From Candidatus Rubrivivax defluviihabitans (GTDB lineage: Bacteria; Pseudomonadota; Gammaproteobacteria; Burkholderiales; Burkholderiaceae_C), in contig JADJMW010000025.1 of assembly GCA_016709385.1 (NCBI GenBank), positions 62,001 through 126,000 on the forward strand: 64,000 nucleotides of DNA, written 5' to 3'. The notes below the pieces were generated by a model. It did not search any database. It saw only the letters and a program-made list of their open reading frames with translations, and was not told the DNA's origin. Positions 17,211 through 29,399 of this stretch are shown in pieces. The translations under genes and the position numbers were made by a program. Each line of letters opens with the position of its first letter. The first letter of the stretch is position 1.

Positions 17211-18122
17211 ATGCTCGAACGCATCAAGGCTTCGATCCCCGCGCTGCCGCCGGCCGAGCAGCGCGTCGCGCGGCTGCTGATGGCCGACCCGCGCGGCTTT
17301 GCCACGCTGCCGGTGAGCGAGCTGGCGGAGCGTTCGCACGTCAGCAAACCGACGGTGGTGCGCTTCTGCCGCAGCATCGGCTACGACGGCCTGGCCGACT
17401 TCAAGCTCAAGCTGGCCGGCAGCGTCAACGAAGGTGTGCCCTTCGTGCACCGCGCGGTGGACGACGACGACAAGGCCGGCGACCTCGTCGTCAAGCTCGT
17501 CGACAACGCCGTGGCCACGCTGCTGCGCTACCGCAATGCGGCGGCGCCGCAGGCCGTGGAACGCGCCATCGCGGCGCTGGCCGAGGCCGGCCGCCGCGGG
17601 CGGCGCATCGACTTCTACGGCGTCGGCAATTCGGGCATCGTGGCGCAGGACGCGCAGCACAAGTTCTTCCGCCTTGGCGTGCGAGCCACGGCGGTGAGCG
17701 ACGGCCATGTGCAAGTGATGAGCGCCACCATGCTCGGGCCGGGCGACTGCGCCGTGATCATCAGCAATTCGGGCCGCAGCCGCGACCTGCTCGACGTGGC
17801 CCGCATCGCACGCCGCAAGGGCGCCGCCGTGGTGGCCATCACCGCCAGCGGCTCGCCGCTGGCGCGCGAGGCCCAGACCGGCGCGCACCACGTCCTGCTG
17901 GCGGCCGACCACCCGGAAGACGCTGCCCGCTACAGCCCCATGGTGTCGCGCCTGCTCCACCTGCTGATCATCGACATCCTCACCACCGGCGTGGCGCTGC
18001 GCCTGGGCTCGGCGCAGCTGCGGCCGGTGCTGCAGGAGATCAAGAAGAACCTGCGGCTGCTGCGTTATGGCGCCGAGGGTGGCGCCGACGGCGACAGCGC
18101 GAGCAGTTCCTCGACGCCATAG
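17211..18122 (+). CDS. hexR: HexR, RpiR-family regulator of sugar metabolism
   Basis: A 303-residue protein with an N-terminal RpiR helix-turn-helix domain (SELAERSHVSKPTVVRFCRS, about residues 43-62) and a C-terminal SIS sugar-phosphate domain (DFYGVGNSGIVAQDA, ISNSGRSRDLLD). HexR represses zwf and related genes and is released by KDPG in characterised proteobacteria. It follows zwf in one operon with a HexR-like site upstream. Its last 58 bases overlap the convergent mlaB gene. ATG 17211 was preferred to TTG 17205. Confidence 0.93.
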   Translation: MLERIKASIPALPPAEQRVARLLMADPRGFATLPVSELAERSHVSKPTVVRFCRSIGYDGLADFKLKLAGSVNEGVPFVHRAVDDDDKAGDLVVKLVDNAVATLLRYRNAAAPQAVERAIAALAEAGRRGRRIDFYGVGNSGIVAQDAQHKFFRLGVRATAVSDGHVQVMSATMLGPGDCAVIISNSGRSRDLLDVARIARRKGAAVVAITASGSPLAREAQTGAHHVLLAADHPEDAARYSPMVSRLLHLLIIDILTTGVALRLGSAQLRPVLQEIKKNLRLLRYGAEGGADGDSASSSSTP

Positions 18123-18355
18123 AGCCGCGCCAGTTCGGCCAGCTTGGCCGGCGCTCCGGTGATTTCCACGCCGCGCCCGGCCGCCTGCGCCAGCCGCCGC
18201 GCCTGCAGCAGCAGTGCAATCGCCGAGGTGTCGAAGGACTGCAGCGCGCTGGCGTCGATGTGCACGGGTCCGCTGCCGCCGTTGGCGATGGCGGCGGGCA
18301 GCGTGGCGGCCAGTGCGGCGGCTTCGTCGAGGGTGGCGACGGCGGGCAGTTGCAT
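18065..18355 (-). CDS. mlaB: STAS-domain protein MlaB
   Basis: This 96-residue STAS protein (GPVHIDASALQSFDTSAIALL around residues 29-49) is the small cytoplasmic subunit that stabilises the MlaFE ABC transporter. It is the last gene of the mlaFEDACB operon and begins 18 bases after mlaC. Its 3' end overlaps the convergent hexR by 58 bases, so the C-termini of both proteins share DNA. The conserved DxSALxxxDTS region and position make MlaB the most likely identity. Confidence 0.85.
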   Translation of the reverse strand: MQLPAVATLDEAAALAATLPAAIANGGSGPVHIDASALQSFDTSAIALLLQARRLAQAAGRGVEITGAPAKLAELARLYGVEELLALSPSAPPSAP

Positions 18356-18373
18356 GGAGGAAGACGCTGGCGC

Positions 18374-18988
18374 TCAGCCCTTGGCGGCGGCGGTCTTGTT
18401 GCGCTCGACCAGCGCGTTGATCAGGCCGTCGATGCCGCCCTTGTTCAGCTCGGTGGCGAACTGCGAACGGTAGTTCTGCACCAGCCACAGCCCGCCGACG
18501 TTGACGTCGATGATCTTCCAGGCGTCGGCCGGCTTGTCGAGCCGGTAGTCGAGCTTGATCGGCTCGCTGCCGCCGCGCACCTCGGACTGCACGACGACCT
18601 GCGAACTGCCCGCCACCGGCAGCGTCTTGGTGATCTCCACCGTGTGGTCCTTCAACTCCGTCAGCGCGCCGGAATAGACGCGCACGAGCAGGATCTTGAA
18701 TTCGGCCTGCAGCTTGCTGCGCTGCTCGGGCGTGGCGCCGCGCCATTGCGGGCCGACGGCCGAGCGGGTGACGACCTCGAAATTGACATGCGGCATGACC
18801 TTCTCTTCGACCATGGCGACGATGCGGTTGATGTCCCCGGCCTGGATGGCCTTGTCGGCCTTGGCGGTGTTGAGCACGTCGGTCGAGATCTGGCGCACCA
18901 GGGCGTCGGGCGTACCGGTGGCCCAGGCGGGGCCGCCGGCCACCAGGGCCAGCAGGAGCGAGAAGGTGGGCAGCAGTTTCTTCAGCAC
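18374..18988 (-). CDS. mlaC: MlaC periplasmic phospholipid-binding protein
   Basis: A 204-residue periplasmic carrier (Tol-Tol-Ttg2/MlaC family) that shuttles phospholipid between the outer-membrane MlaA complex and the inner-membrane MlaFEDB transporter. It has a signal peptide (LLPTFSLLLALVAGGPAWA) and family segments MPHVNFEVVTRSAVG and WKIIDVNVGGLWLVQNYR. The start is GTG at 18988 with AAAGGAA just upstream; the open frame extends further into mlaA but not with homology. Confidence 0.92.
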   Translation of the reverse strand: MLKKLLPTFSLLLALVAGGPAWATGTPDALVRQISTDVLNTAKADKAIQAGDINRIVAMVEEKVMPHVNFEVVTRSAVGPQWRGATPEQRSKLQAEFKILLVRVYSGALTELKDHTVEITKTLPVAGSSQVVVQSEVRGGSEPIKLDYRLDKPADAWKIIDVNVGGLWLVQNYRSQFATELNKGGIDGLINALVERNKTAAAKG

Positions 18989-19058
18989 GGGATTCCTTTC
19001 CGACGAGAGGGCTTGTTTCGGGCCCCGCGCACCATAACGTGCCAGGGCCGCCTGCGGT

Positions 19059-19889
19059 TCACCTGGGGGTTTGCGGGGCCGACGCTGCCGCGGGCGGTGC
19101 GGGGGCCGCAGCCGGCGGTTCGTCTTCCCAGTCGTCCCCGAGATCCTCGAACGGCGGCGCACCGTCGAAGACCGCGTCGCGCCGGCGCGCCAGGTAGGCG
19201 TCGCGGACGAAGGCATATTTGTCCAGCGCCACGTCGTCCAGCAGCCGCAGGGTCTGCAGCAGCTTGGTGCGCACGTTGACCACCTCCATGCCGCCGATGA
19301 CCCAACGCTTGGTTTCGGAGTCGGACAACTGCGCCGGCGAGACCTGGCGATCGACCCACAGGCCGGTGGCGTCGCGGATCGTCGAGGGGCCGAACAGCGG
19401 CAGCATCAGGAACGGCCCGTTCGGCACCCCCCAGTGACCCAGCGTCTGGCCGAAGTCCTCGCTGCGCCGCGTCAGCCGCATCTCGGTGGCCGGGTCGAGC
19501 AGGCCACCCAGGCCGAACAGCGTATTGGTGGCCACGCGCGTGCCCATCACCAGCGAGTCTTCCAGCTTGCCCTGCAGCAGCTGGTTCACCGCCGACCAGG
19601 CGTCGTAGACATTGCCGAAGAAATTGTCGACGCCAGTGCGAACGAGTTCTGGCACCACGTCGCGGTAGGCCTCGGCCAAGGGCCTGAGCAGCGCCTCGTC
19701 CAGCCCTTCGTTGAAGGCATAGACCTTGCGGTTGAAGTTCTCCCAGGGGTCGATCGGGTTGGCGGCCACCGGCTCCGTGCCGGCCGGCGCCACCGTGGCG
19801 CAGCCGCCGGCCAGCGCGCCCAGCGCGCACAGCGCCAGCGCGACGGCCAGCCGCGTGACCGCGGGCGAGCGGCGGGGCTGAGGTGTCAC
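19059..19889 (-). CDS. mlaA: MlaA (VacJ) outer-membrane lipoprotein
   Basis: A 276-residue VacJ-type lipoprotein that removes misplaced phospholipid from the outer leaflet. Lipobox LAGGC follows a hydrophobic signal. Family segments are DPWENFNRKVYAFNE, VDNFFGNV, TLFGLGGLLDPAT and GVPNGPFLMLPLFGPST. A Pro/Ala-rich tail follows. The GTG at 19889 overlaps the mlaD stop (GTGA). In enterobacteria mlaA is unlinked; here it lies between mlaD and mlaC, so the entire Mla system is one operon. Confidence 0.93.
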   Translation of the reverse strand: MTPQPRRSPAVTRLAVALALCALGALAGGCATVAPAGTEPVAANPIDPWENFNRKVYAFNEGLDEALLRPLAEAYRDVVPELVRTGVDNFFGNVYDAWSAVNQLLQGKLEDSLVMGTRVATNTLFGLGGLLDPATEMRLTRRSEDFGQTLGHWGVPNGPFLMLPLFGPSTIRDATGLWVDRQVSPAQLSDSETKRWVIGGMEVVNVRTKLLQTLRLLDDVALDKYAFVRDAYLARRRDAVFDGAPPFEDLGDDWEDEPPAAAPAPPAAASAPQTPR

Positions 19890-20386
19890 TGGCCGGGTCC
19901 CGTGCCGGACGCCGCCGCGCCGCCTGCACCGGCGCTGTCGGCGCGGCCGGTGAGGAACTGCCCGATGAGGTTTTCCAGCACCACCGCCGACTGCGTCTGT
20001 GCGATGGTTTCGCCGGGGGCGAGATTGGCGTCGTCGCCGCCGGCTTCCAGGCCCACGTACTGGTCGCCCAGCAACCCGGCGGTCAGGATCTTTGCCGCCG
20101 AGTCCTTGGGAAACTGGAAGGCGCGTTCGATCTCCATCGTGACCACGCCCTGGAAGGATGCCGGGTCGAGCGAGATTCTCGTCACGCGGCCGACCAGCAC
20201 ACCGGCGCTGCGCACCGGGGCACGCGGTTTCAGGCCACCGATATTGTCGAAGCGCGCCTGCACGGTGTAGGTGTCGCCGCCGCCGACGCTGCCCAGGTTG
20301 GCCGCCTGCAAGGCCAGGAAGACCAGCCCCAGCATGCCCAGCAGCACGAAGACGCCGACCAGGATCTCGATCTTTTTCTTGCCCAT
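19886..20386 (-). CDS. mlaD: MlaD, MCE-domain subunit
   Basis: This 166-residue protein has one N-terminal membrane helix (VGVFVLLGMLGLVFLAL) and an MCE domain (YTVQARFDNIGGLKPRAPVR, VGRVTRISLDP, LGDQYVGLEAGG). It forms the periplasmic hexameric ring on the MlaFE transporter through which lipid passes. The ATG at 20386 follows mlaE by 27 bases. Its stop overlaps the mlaA start. Confidence 0.94.
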   Translation of the reverse strand: MGKKKIEILVGVFVLLGMLGLVFLALQAANLGSVGGGDTYTVQARFDNIGGLKPRAPVRSAGVLVGRVTRISLDPASFQGVVTMEIERAFQFPKDSAAKILTAGLLGDQYVGLEAGGDDANLAPGETIAQTQSAVVLENLIGQFLTGRADSAGAGGAAASGTGPGQ

Positions 20387-20413
20387 GACTGAAAGACTCC
20401 TGCCCGAGCGCGC

Positions 20414-21193
20414 TCAGGGCGTCGAGAACATGAGCGCGGTGAGCACGAAGTCCATGCCCAGCACCCACAGGGAAGAGATCACCACGGTGCGCGTGGTGGC
20501 GTAGGCCACGCCCTCGGGCGTGGCCTCGGTTTCATGGCCCTGGTACAGCGCCACCACGGTGCAGATGATGCCGAAGACCACGGACTTGACGATGCCGTTG
20601 CCGACGTCGCGCCAGACGTCGACACCGGTCTGCATGATCGACCAGAAATTGCCGGCATCCACGCCGATGAGCAGCACCGCCACGACCCAGGCACCGAGGA
20701 TGCCGATAGCCGAGAACAGGATCGCCAGGATGGGCATCGAGACGAAGCCGCCGATGAGCCGCGGCGCCAGCACGCGCGCTTTCGGGTCGATGGCCATGAG
20801 CTCCATCGCCGCCAGTTGCTCGCCGGCCTTCATGAGGCCGATCTCGGCGGTGAGCGAGGTGCCGGCGCGGCCGGCGAAGAGCAGCGCAGCGACCACCGGC
20901 CCGAGTTCACGCACCAACGACAGGTTGACGATGAGACCCAGGTTCTCGGCCGCGCCGTAGGTCACCAGCGCGTAATACATCTGCAGCGCCAGCACGAAGC
21001 CCACCGCCAGCCCCGAGGCCAGGATGATGACCAGCGAGCGGTTGCCGATGGCGTGCACCTGCGCCACCACCAGGCCGAAGCGGCGCAGCGACGCCGGCGT
21101 CGCACGCAGCAGGTCCACGAAGAAGAAGGCCGCATGGCCCCAGCCGCGGAATTGCTCCAGTGCCACGGCGCCCAGGCGGGCCAGCATCTCCAT
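20414..21193 (-). CDS. mlaE: MlaE phospholipid ABC transporter permease
   Basis: The 259-residue permease of the Mla system. It shows the MlaE/Ttg2B pattern: an amphipathic start, hydrophobic segments (LVIILASGLAVGFVLALQMY, GGFVSMPILAILFSAIGILG), and the conserved RELGPVVAALLFAGRAGTSLTAEIG region split by helices. The ATG at 21193 overlaps the mlaF stop (TGATG), which favours it over the much longer open frame upstream. Confidence 0.94.
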   Translation of the reverse strand: MEMLARLGAVALEQFRGWGHAAFFFVDLLRATPASLRRFGLVVAQVHAIGNRSLVIILASGLAVGFVLALQMYYALVTYGAAENLGLIVNLSLVRELGPVVAALLFAGRAGTSLTAEIGLMKAGEQLAAMELMAIDPKARVLAPRLIGGFVSMPILAILFSAIGILGAWVVAVLLIGVDAGNFWSIMQTGVDVWRDVGNGIVKSVVFGIICTVVALYQGHETEATPEGVAYATTRTVVISSLWVLGMDFVLTALMFSTP

Positions 21194-22002
21194 CAGGCGT
21201 TCACCCCGAAGTCGGCGCCGATCTCGGGCGCGGGGTAGTGGAATTTCACCGGCCCGTCGGGTTCGCCGCGCACGAACTGGCGTGTCTCGGGGTCGGTGGA
21301 GGCCATCAGCTCGGCCGGCGTGCCCTGGGCCACGATGCGGCCGCCGCCGGCCAGCAGGACGACGTGGTCGCTGATCGCCATGCATTCGGGCACGTCGTGC
21401 GAGATGACCAGCGAGGTGGCGCCGGTGACGTCGTTCAGCGTGCGGATGAGCTTGGCCGCCACGCCCATGGAGATGAGGTCCAGTCCGGCAAAGGGCTCGT
21501 CGTAGATGATGAGTTCGGGGTCCAGCGCGATGGCGCGCGCCAGCGCGATGCGTCTCGCCATGCCGCCCGAGACTTCGCTGATGCGCAGGCCGGCCGCGCC
21601 GCGCAGCCCCACGGCATTGAGCTTCATGAGCACGATGTCGCGGATCATGGCCTCGGGCAGCGCGGTGTGCTCGCGCAGCGGGAAAGCCACGTTCTCGAAG
21701 ACGTTGAGGTCGGTGAACAGCGCGCCGAACTGGAACAGCATGCCCAGGCGGCGGCGCAGCCGGTACAGCTGCTGCTGGTTGCGCACGTCGACCACTTCGC
21801 CGTCGAAGACGACGCGGCCCTGGTCGGTGGCGTGCACGCCGGCCACCAGGCGCATCAGCGTGGTCTTGCCACAGCCCGACCCACCCAGGATGGCCGAGAC
21901 CTTGCCGCGCTGGAATTTCAGCGACAGGTCTTTCAGGATCGGCCGGCTGGCGTCGTAGCCGAAGGTGACGCGGTCGATCTCGATGAAGGTTTCGGAGCTC
22001 AA
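21193..22002 (-). CDS. mlaF: MlaF phospholipid transporter ATPase
   Basis: The 269-residue ABC ATPase of the Mla system and first gene of the operon. Walker A is GGSGCGKTT, the signature region is SEVSGGMARR, Walker B is LIIYDEPFAGLD, and the H-loop is VISHDVPE. The start is TTG at 22002, since no ATG or GTG precedes the conserved TFIEIDRVTFGYD. The 145-base gap to gltD should hold the operon promoter; I could not pick a convincing -35/-10 pair. Confidence 0.93.
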   Translation of the reverse strand: MSSETFIEIDRVTFGYDASRPILKDLSLKFQRGKVSAILGGSGCGKTTLMRLVAGVHATDQGRVVFDGEVVDVRNQQQLYRLRRRLGMLFQFGALFTDLNVFENVAFPLREHTALPEAMIRDIVLMKLNAVGLRGAAGLRISEVSGGMARRIALARAIALDPELIIYDEPFAGLDLISMGVAAKLIRTLNDVTGATSLVISHDVPECMAISDHVVLLAGGGRIVAQGTPAELMASTDPETRQFVRGEPDGPVKFHYPAPEIGADFGVNA

Positions 22003-22147
22003 GCGGGTGCCGGTCCGGGCGCGACGGCTGCCACGGGATGCCTTGCTGCAAAGCCGCGGATTCTCTCACGCTCAGGGCAAACCCGCGGGTGCCGGTCGGC
22101 CCCGCCGAAGTGACGATTCGTGACGGCGTGCGGTGGCCCCGCCGAGA

Positions 22148-23635
22148 TCAGCGCGGCAGCGTGCTGCTGCCCATCAGCGCTTCGTCCACCGCGCGCGCCG
22201 CCTGCCGGCCTTCGCGGATGGCCCACACCACCAGGCTCTGGCCGCGCCGCATGTCGCCGGCGGCGAAGACCTTGTCGACGTTGGTGCGGTAGCCGCCCTG
22301 CGCCTCGGTGTGCGCCTTGGCGTTGCCGCGCGCGTCGCGCTCGACCCCGAACGCGTCCAGCACGCTGGCCACCGGGGCCGTGAAGCCCATGGCCAGCAGC
22401 ACGAGGTCGGCCTTGACTTCCTTTTCGGTGCCGGGCAGTTCGACCATCTTGCCGCCCTGCCACTGCACGTGCACCGTCTTCAGCGCCACGACGCGGCCCT
22501 TGTCCTTGCCGGTGCCGGCGACGAATGCCTTGGTCGCGATGGCGAATTCGCGCTGGCAGCCTTCCTCGTGGCTGGAACTGGTTCGCAGCTTGGTGGGCCA
22601 GTACGGCCAGGTCAGCGGCTTGTCCTCGTGTTCGGGCGGCATCGGCATCAGTTCGAACTGCGTCACGCTGGCCGCGCCATGGCGGTTGCTGGTGCCCACG
22701 CAGTCGCTGCCGGTGTCGCCGCCGCCGATGACGACGACATGCTTGGCCGTGGCCTTGATCTGGCCCTTGACCTTGTCGCCGGCCACCACCTTGTTCTGCT
22801 GCGGCAGGAATTCCATCGCGAAGTGCACGCCGTCGAGGTCGCGGCCGGGAACCGGCAGATCGCGCGAGACCTCGGAACCGCCAGTCAGCAGCACGGCGTC
22901 GAATTCAGTCTTCAGTTGTTCAGCGCTGATCGTCTGCGCGGCGTCGTTGGTGACCTTACTGCCGGGCCCTTCGGCGGGCATGGCGCCCACCAGGACGCCG
23001 CTGCGGAAGACCACGCCCTCGGCCTGCATCTGCGCGACACGCCGGTCGATGTGCGTCTTCTCCATCTTGAAGTCGGGAATGCCGTAACGCAGCAGGCCGC
23101 CGATGCGGCTGTTCTTCTCGAACACCGTCACATCGTGCCCGGCGCGCGCCAATTGCTGCGCGGCGGCCAGTCCGGCGGGGCCACTGCCCACCACCGCGAC
23201 CTTCTTGCCGGTCTTCAGCGCGGCGGGCTGGGCGACCACCCAGCCTTCGTTCCAGGCGCGGTCGATGATGGCATGCTCGATGCTCTTGATGCCCACCGGG
23301 TCGTCGTTGACGTTGAGCGTGCACGCCGCCTCGCAGGGCGCGGGGCAGACGCGGCCGGTGAATTCGGGGAAGTTGTTCGTGGAGTGCAGCACCTCGATGG
23401 CGCTTTGCCAGTCGCCGCGGTACACCAGGTCGTTGAAGTCCGGAATGATGTTGTTGACCGGGCAGCCGCTGTTGCAGAACGGCGTCCCGCAGTCCATGCA
23501 GCGTGCGCCCTGCACCTGGGCCTGGTCCTCGGCCAGCGTGATGACGAATTCCTTCCACGTCTTCACGCGCTCGGGAACGGGCTCGTAGCCTTCTTCCAGA
23601 CGTTCGTACTCCAGGAAGCCGGTGACCTTGCCCAT
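22148..23635 (-). CDS. gltD: Glutamate synthase small subunit
   Basis: A 495-residue FAD and iron-sulfur subunit of NADPH-dependent glutamate synthase. N-terminal cysteine clusters CMDCGTPFCNSGC and CPAPCEAAC bind Fe-S. The FAD loop is VVGSGPAGLAAAQQ and the NADPH loop is VIGGGDTGSD. It passes electrons from NADPH to GltB, which makes two glutamates from glutamine and 2-oxoglutarate. ATG 23635 begins the family opening MGKVTGFLEYER. It follows gltB by 35 bases. Confidence 0.96.
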   Translation of the reverse strand: MGKVTGFLEYERLEEGYEPVPERVKTWKEFVITLAEDQAQVQGARCMDCGTPFCNSGCPVNNIIPDFNDLVYRGDWQSAIEVLHSTNNFPEFTGRVCPAPCEAACTLNVNDDPVGIKSIEHAIIDRAWNEGWVVAQPAALKTGKKVAVVGSGPAGLAAAQQLARAGHDVTVFEKNSRIGGLLRYGIPDFKMEKTHIDRRVAQMQAEGVVFRSGVLVGAMPAEGPGSKVTNDAAQTISAEQLKTEFDAVLLTGGSEVSRDLPVPGRDLDGVHFAMEFLPQQNKVVAGDKVKGQIKATAKHVVVIGGGDTGSDCVGTSNRHGAASVTQFELMPMPPEHEDKPLTWPYWPTKLRTSSSHEEGCQREFAIATKAFVAGTGKDKGRVVALKTVHVQWQGGKMVELPGTEKEVKADLVLLAMGFTAPVASVLDAFGVERDARGNAKAHTEAQGGYRTNVDKVFAAGDMRRGQSLVVWAIREGRQAARAVDEALMGSSTLPR

Positions 23636-23670
23636 CTCTCTCGTCCTTGTACTCTGGGGTTGTGGCTTGC

Positions 23671-28443
<4,773 letters not shown>

Positions 28444-28523
28444 GGCGCGCTCCTGGTTCGGGGTGCTGAATGGACAACTTGGCCTGCGAGACTACCGCAG
28501 TGCAGCAAAGTCGGCAAGTTCAA

Positions 28524-28586
28524 GTAAATGGGGTCGGAGTAAATATAAATTGCGCATCAAAGATCTGCTCATTAATTGGGGACACA
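28524..28586. repeat. AT-rich remnant resembling RAYT-associated ends
   Basis: This stretch upstream of gltB is clearly richer in A+T than its surroundings. It contains AAATGGGGTCGGAGTAAAT (from 28527) and ATTGGGGACA (from 28574). From memory, GGGGTCGGAGT- and TTGGGGACA-type sequences often flank small transposase or RAYT genes in Gram-negative genomes. A RAYT-like gene lies 130 bases away. No open frame is carried. The assignment is tentative. Confidence 0.35.
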
Positions 28587-28654
28587 TCAACAACGTCCAA
28601 TTCGGCGGTGCTTTGTCATAGCACGCAGCCTGCCAGCGGTACACTGGCTTGATG

Positions 28655-28704
28655 GCCGACCGTGGTCAGACCGGGCGCTTGCGCGCCCGGGTGTCTCGGT
28701 CGGC
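28655..28704. repeat. REP-like imperfect palindrome next to RAYT-like gene
   Basis: GCCGACCG at 28655-28662 pairs with CGGTCGGC at 28697-28704. An inner 8-bp perfect stem (CCGGGCGC at 28671-28678 with GCGCCCGG at 28683-28690) closes a TTGC loop. It lies just past the stop of the RAYT-like gene at 28715, where RAYT-associated REP palindromes are usually found. No T-run follows on either strand, so it is a poor rho-independent terminator. Confidence 0.55.
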
Positions 28705-28714
28705 AACGGCTTGA

Positions 28715-29392
28715 TCAGCGATCGCCGGAGGTCGCTCCGCGCCGGGGCCGGCCGCGCGGGCGGGGCTGGGCCGGCCGCGACAGGGCATCTGCCAAGCTGG
28801 CCTTGAATCCTGGCGACCCCGCCGCCCAGCCGCCGATCGCTGCGCTGCGCAAGGCCTGTGCCGCGGCGGGCGGCACGCCGGCCTGCAGCAGCCCGCGATA
28901 GGCCGCCTCGCGCTCGAAGGGCGTATTGCCGAGTTGCCAGTATTCGGGCGGGTCGACGAGCAGTGCATCACGCGGTGCACCCAGCCGATGCGCTGCGCTG
29001 GTGAGGCCGCTTTCGGTTGCAGCGCCGTCGATCAGGCACAGCGCCTGCAGCCGCGTCGGGCCCGGCTCCACCACGCCGCAGCGAAAGCGCCCGTCCCACA
29101 GCGTGCCGCGGCAGCCATGGCGGCGGTTGTGCGCGGCCACGTAGCGGCGGCCCAGCGCCTGCATGAGCCGGCTCAGCGCCGCCGGCTCGGCCGGCGTGAC
29201 GAGCAGCTGCACCTCGCCGGGCAGCAGCGCATGGGCGTGCACCTGCACGCGCTCGGTGGCCGCGGCCTCGCGCAGCGCCGCCAGGTAGGCGGCGCGGTCG
29301 CTGTCGTCGGCGAAGACCGGCGCGCCGCCGTGGCCGCGCTGCACGACGAAGTGGGCCTGCCCGGCGACCACCAAGCGCGGCAGCCGGGCCAT
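28715..29392 (-). CDS. RAYT-like (TnpA-REP) protein with lost HUH motif
   Basis: The 225-residue protein aligns by eye to REP-associated tyrosine transposases: MARLPRLVVAGQAHFVVQRG start, FADDSDRAAYLAALREA, LGRRYVAAHNRRHG, LWDGRFR, and YWQLGNTPFEREAAYRGLL near the C-terminus. The HUH segment, normally NHVHLL, reads GEVQLL here (Glu60, Gln62), so both histidines are gone. The usual YIELNPVRAG region is also altered. The frame is intact. ATG 29392 gives the family start. Either a decaying remnant or a domesticated, non-cleaving DNA-binding protein is possible. Confidence 0.75.
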   Translation of the reverse strand: MARLPRLVVAGQAHFVVQRGHGGAPVFADDSDRAAYLAALREAAATERVQVHAHALLPGEVQLLVTPAEPAALSRLMQALGRRYVAAHNRRHGCRGTLWDGRFRCGVVEPGPTRLQALCLIDGAATESGLTSAAHRLGAPRDALLVDPPEYWQLGNTPFEREAAYRGLLQAGVPPAAAQALRSAAIGGWAAGSPGFKASLADALSRPAQPRPRGRPRRGATSGDR

Positions 29393-29399
29393 GCGCGGC

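Noticed and set aside
28671..28690. Perfect 8-bp GC hairpin as a terminator for the RAYT-like gene
   Set aside because: No T-run follows on either strand; it fits a REP-like palindrome better.
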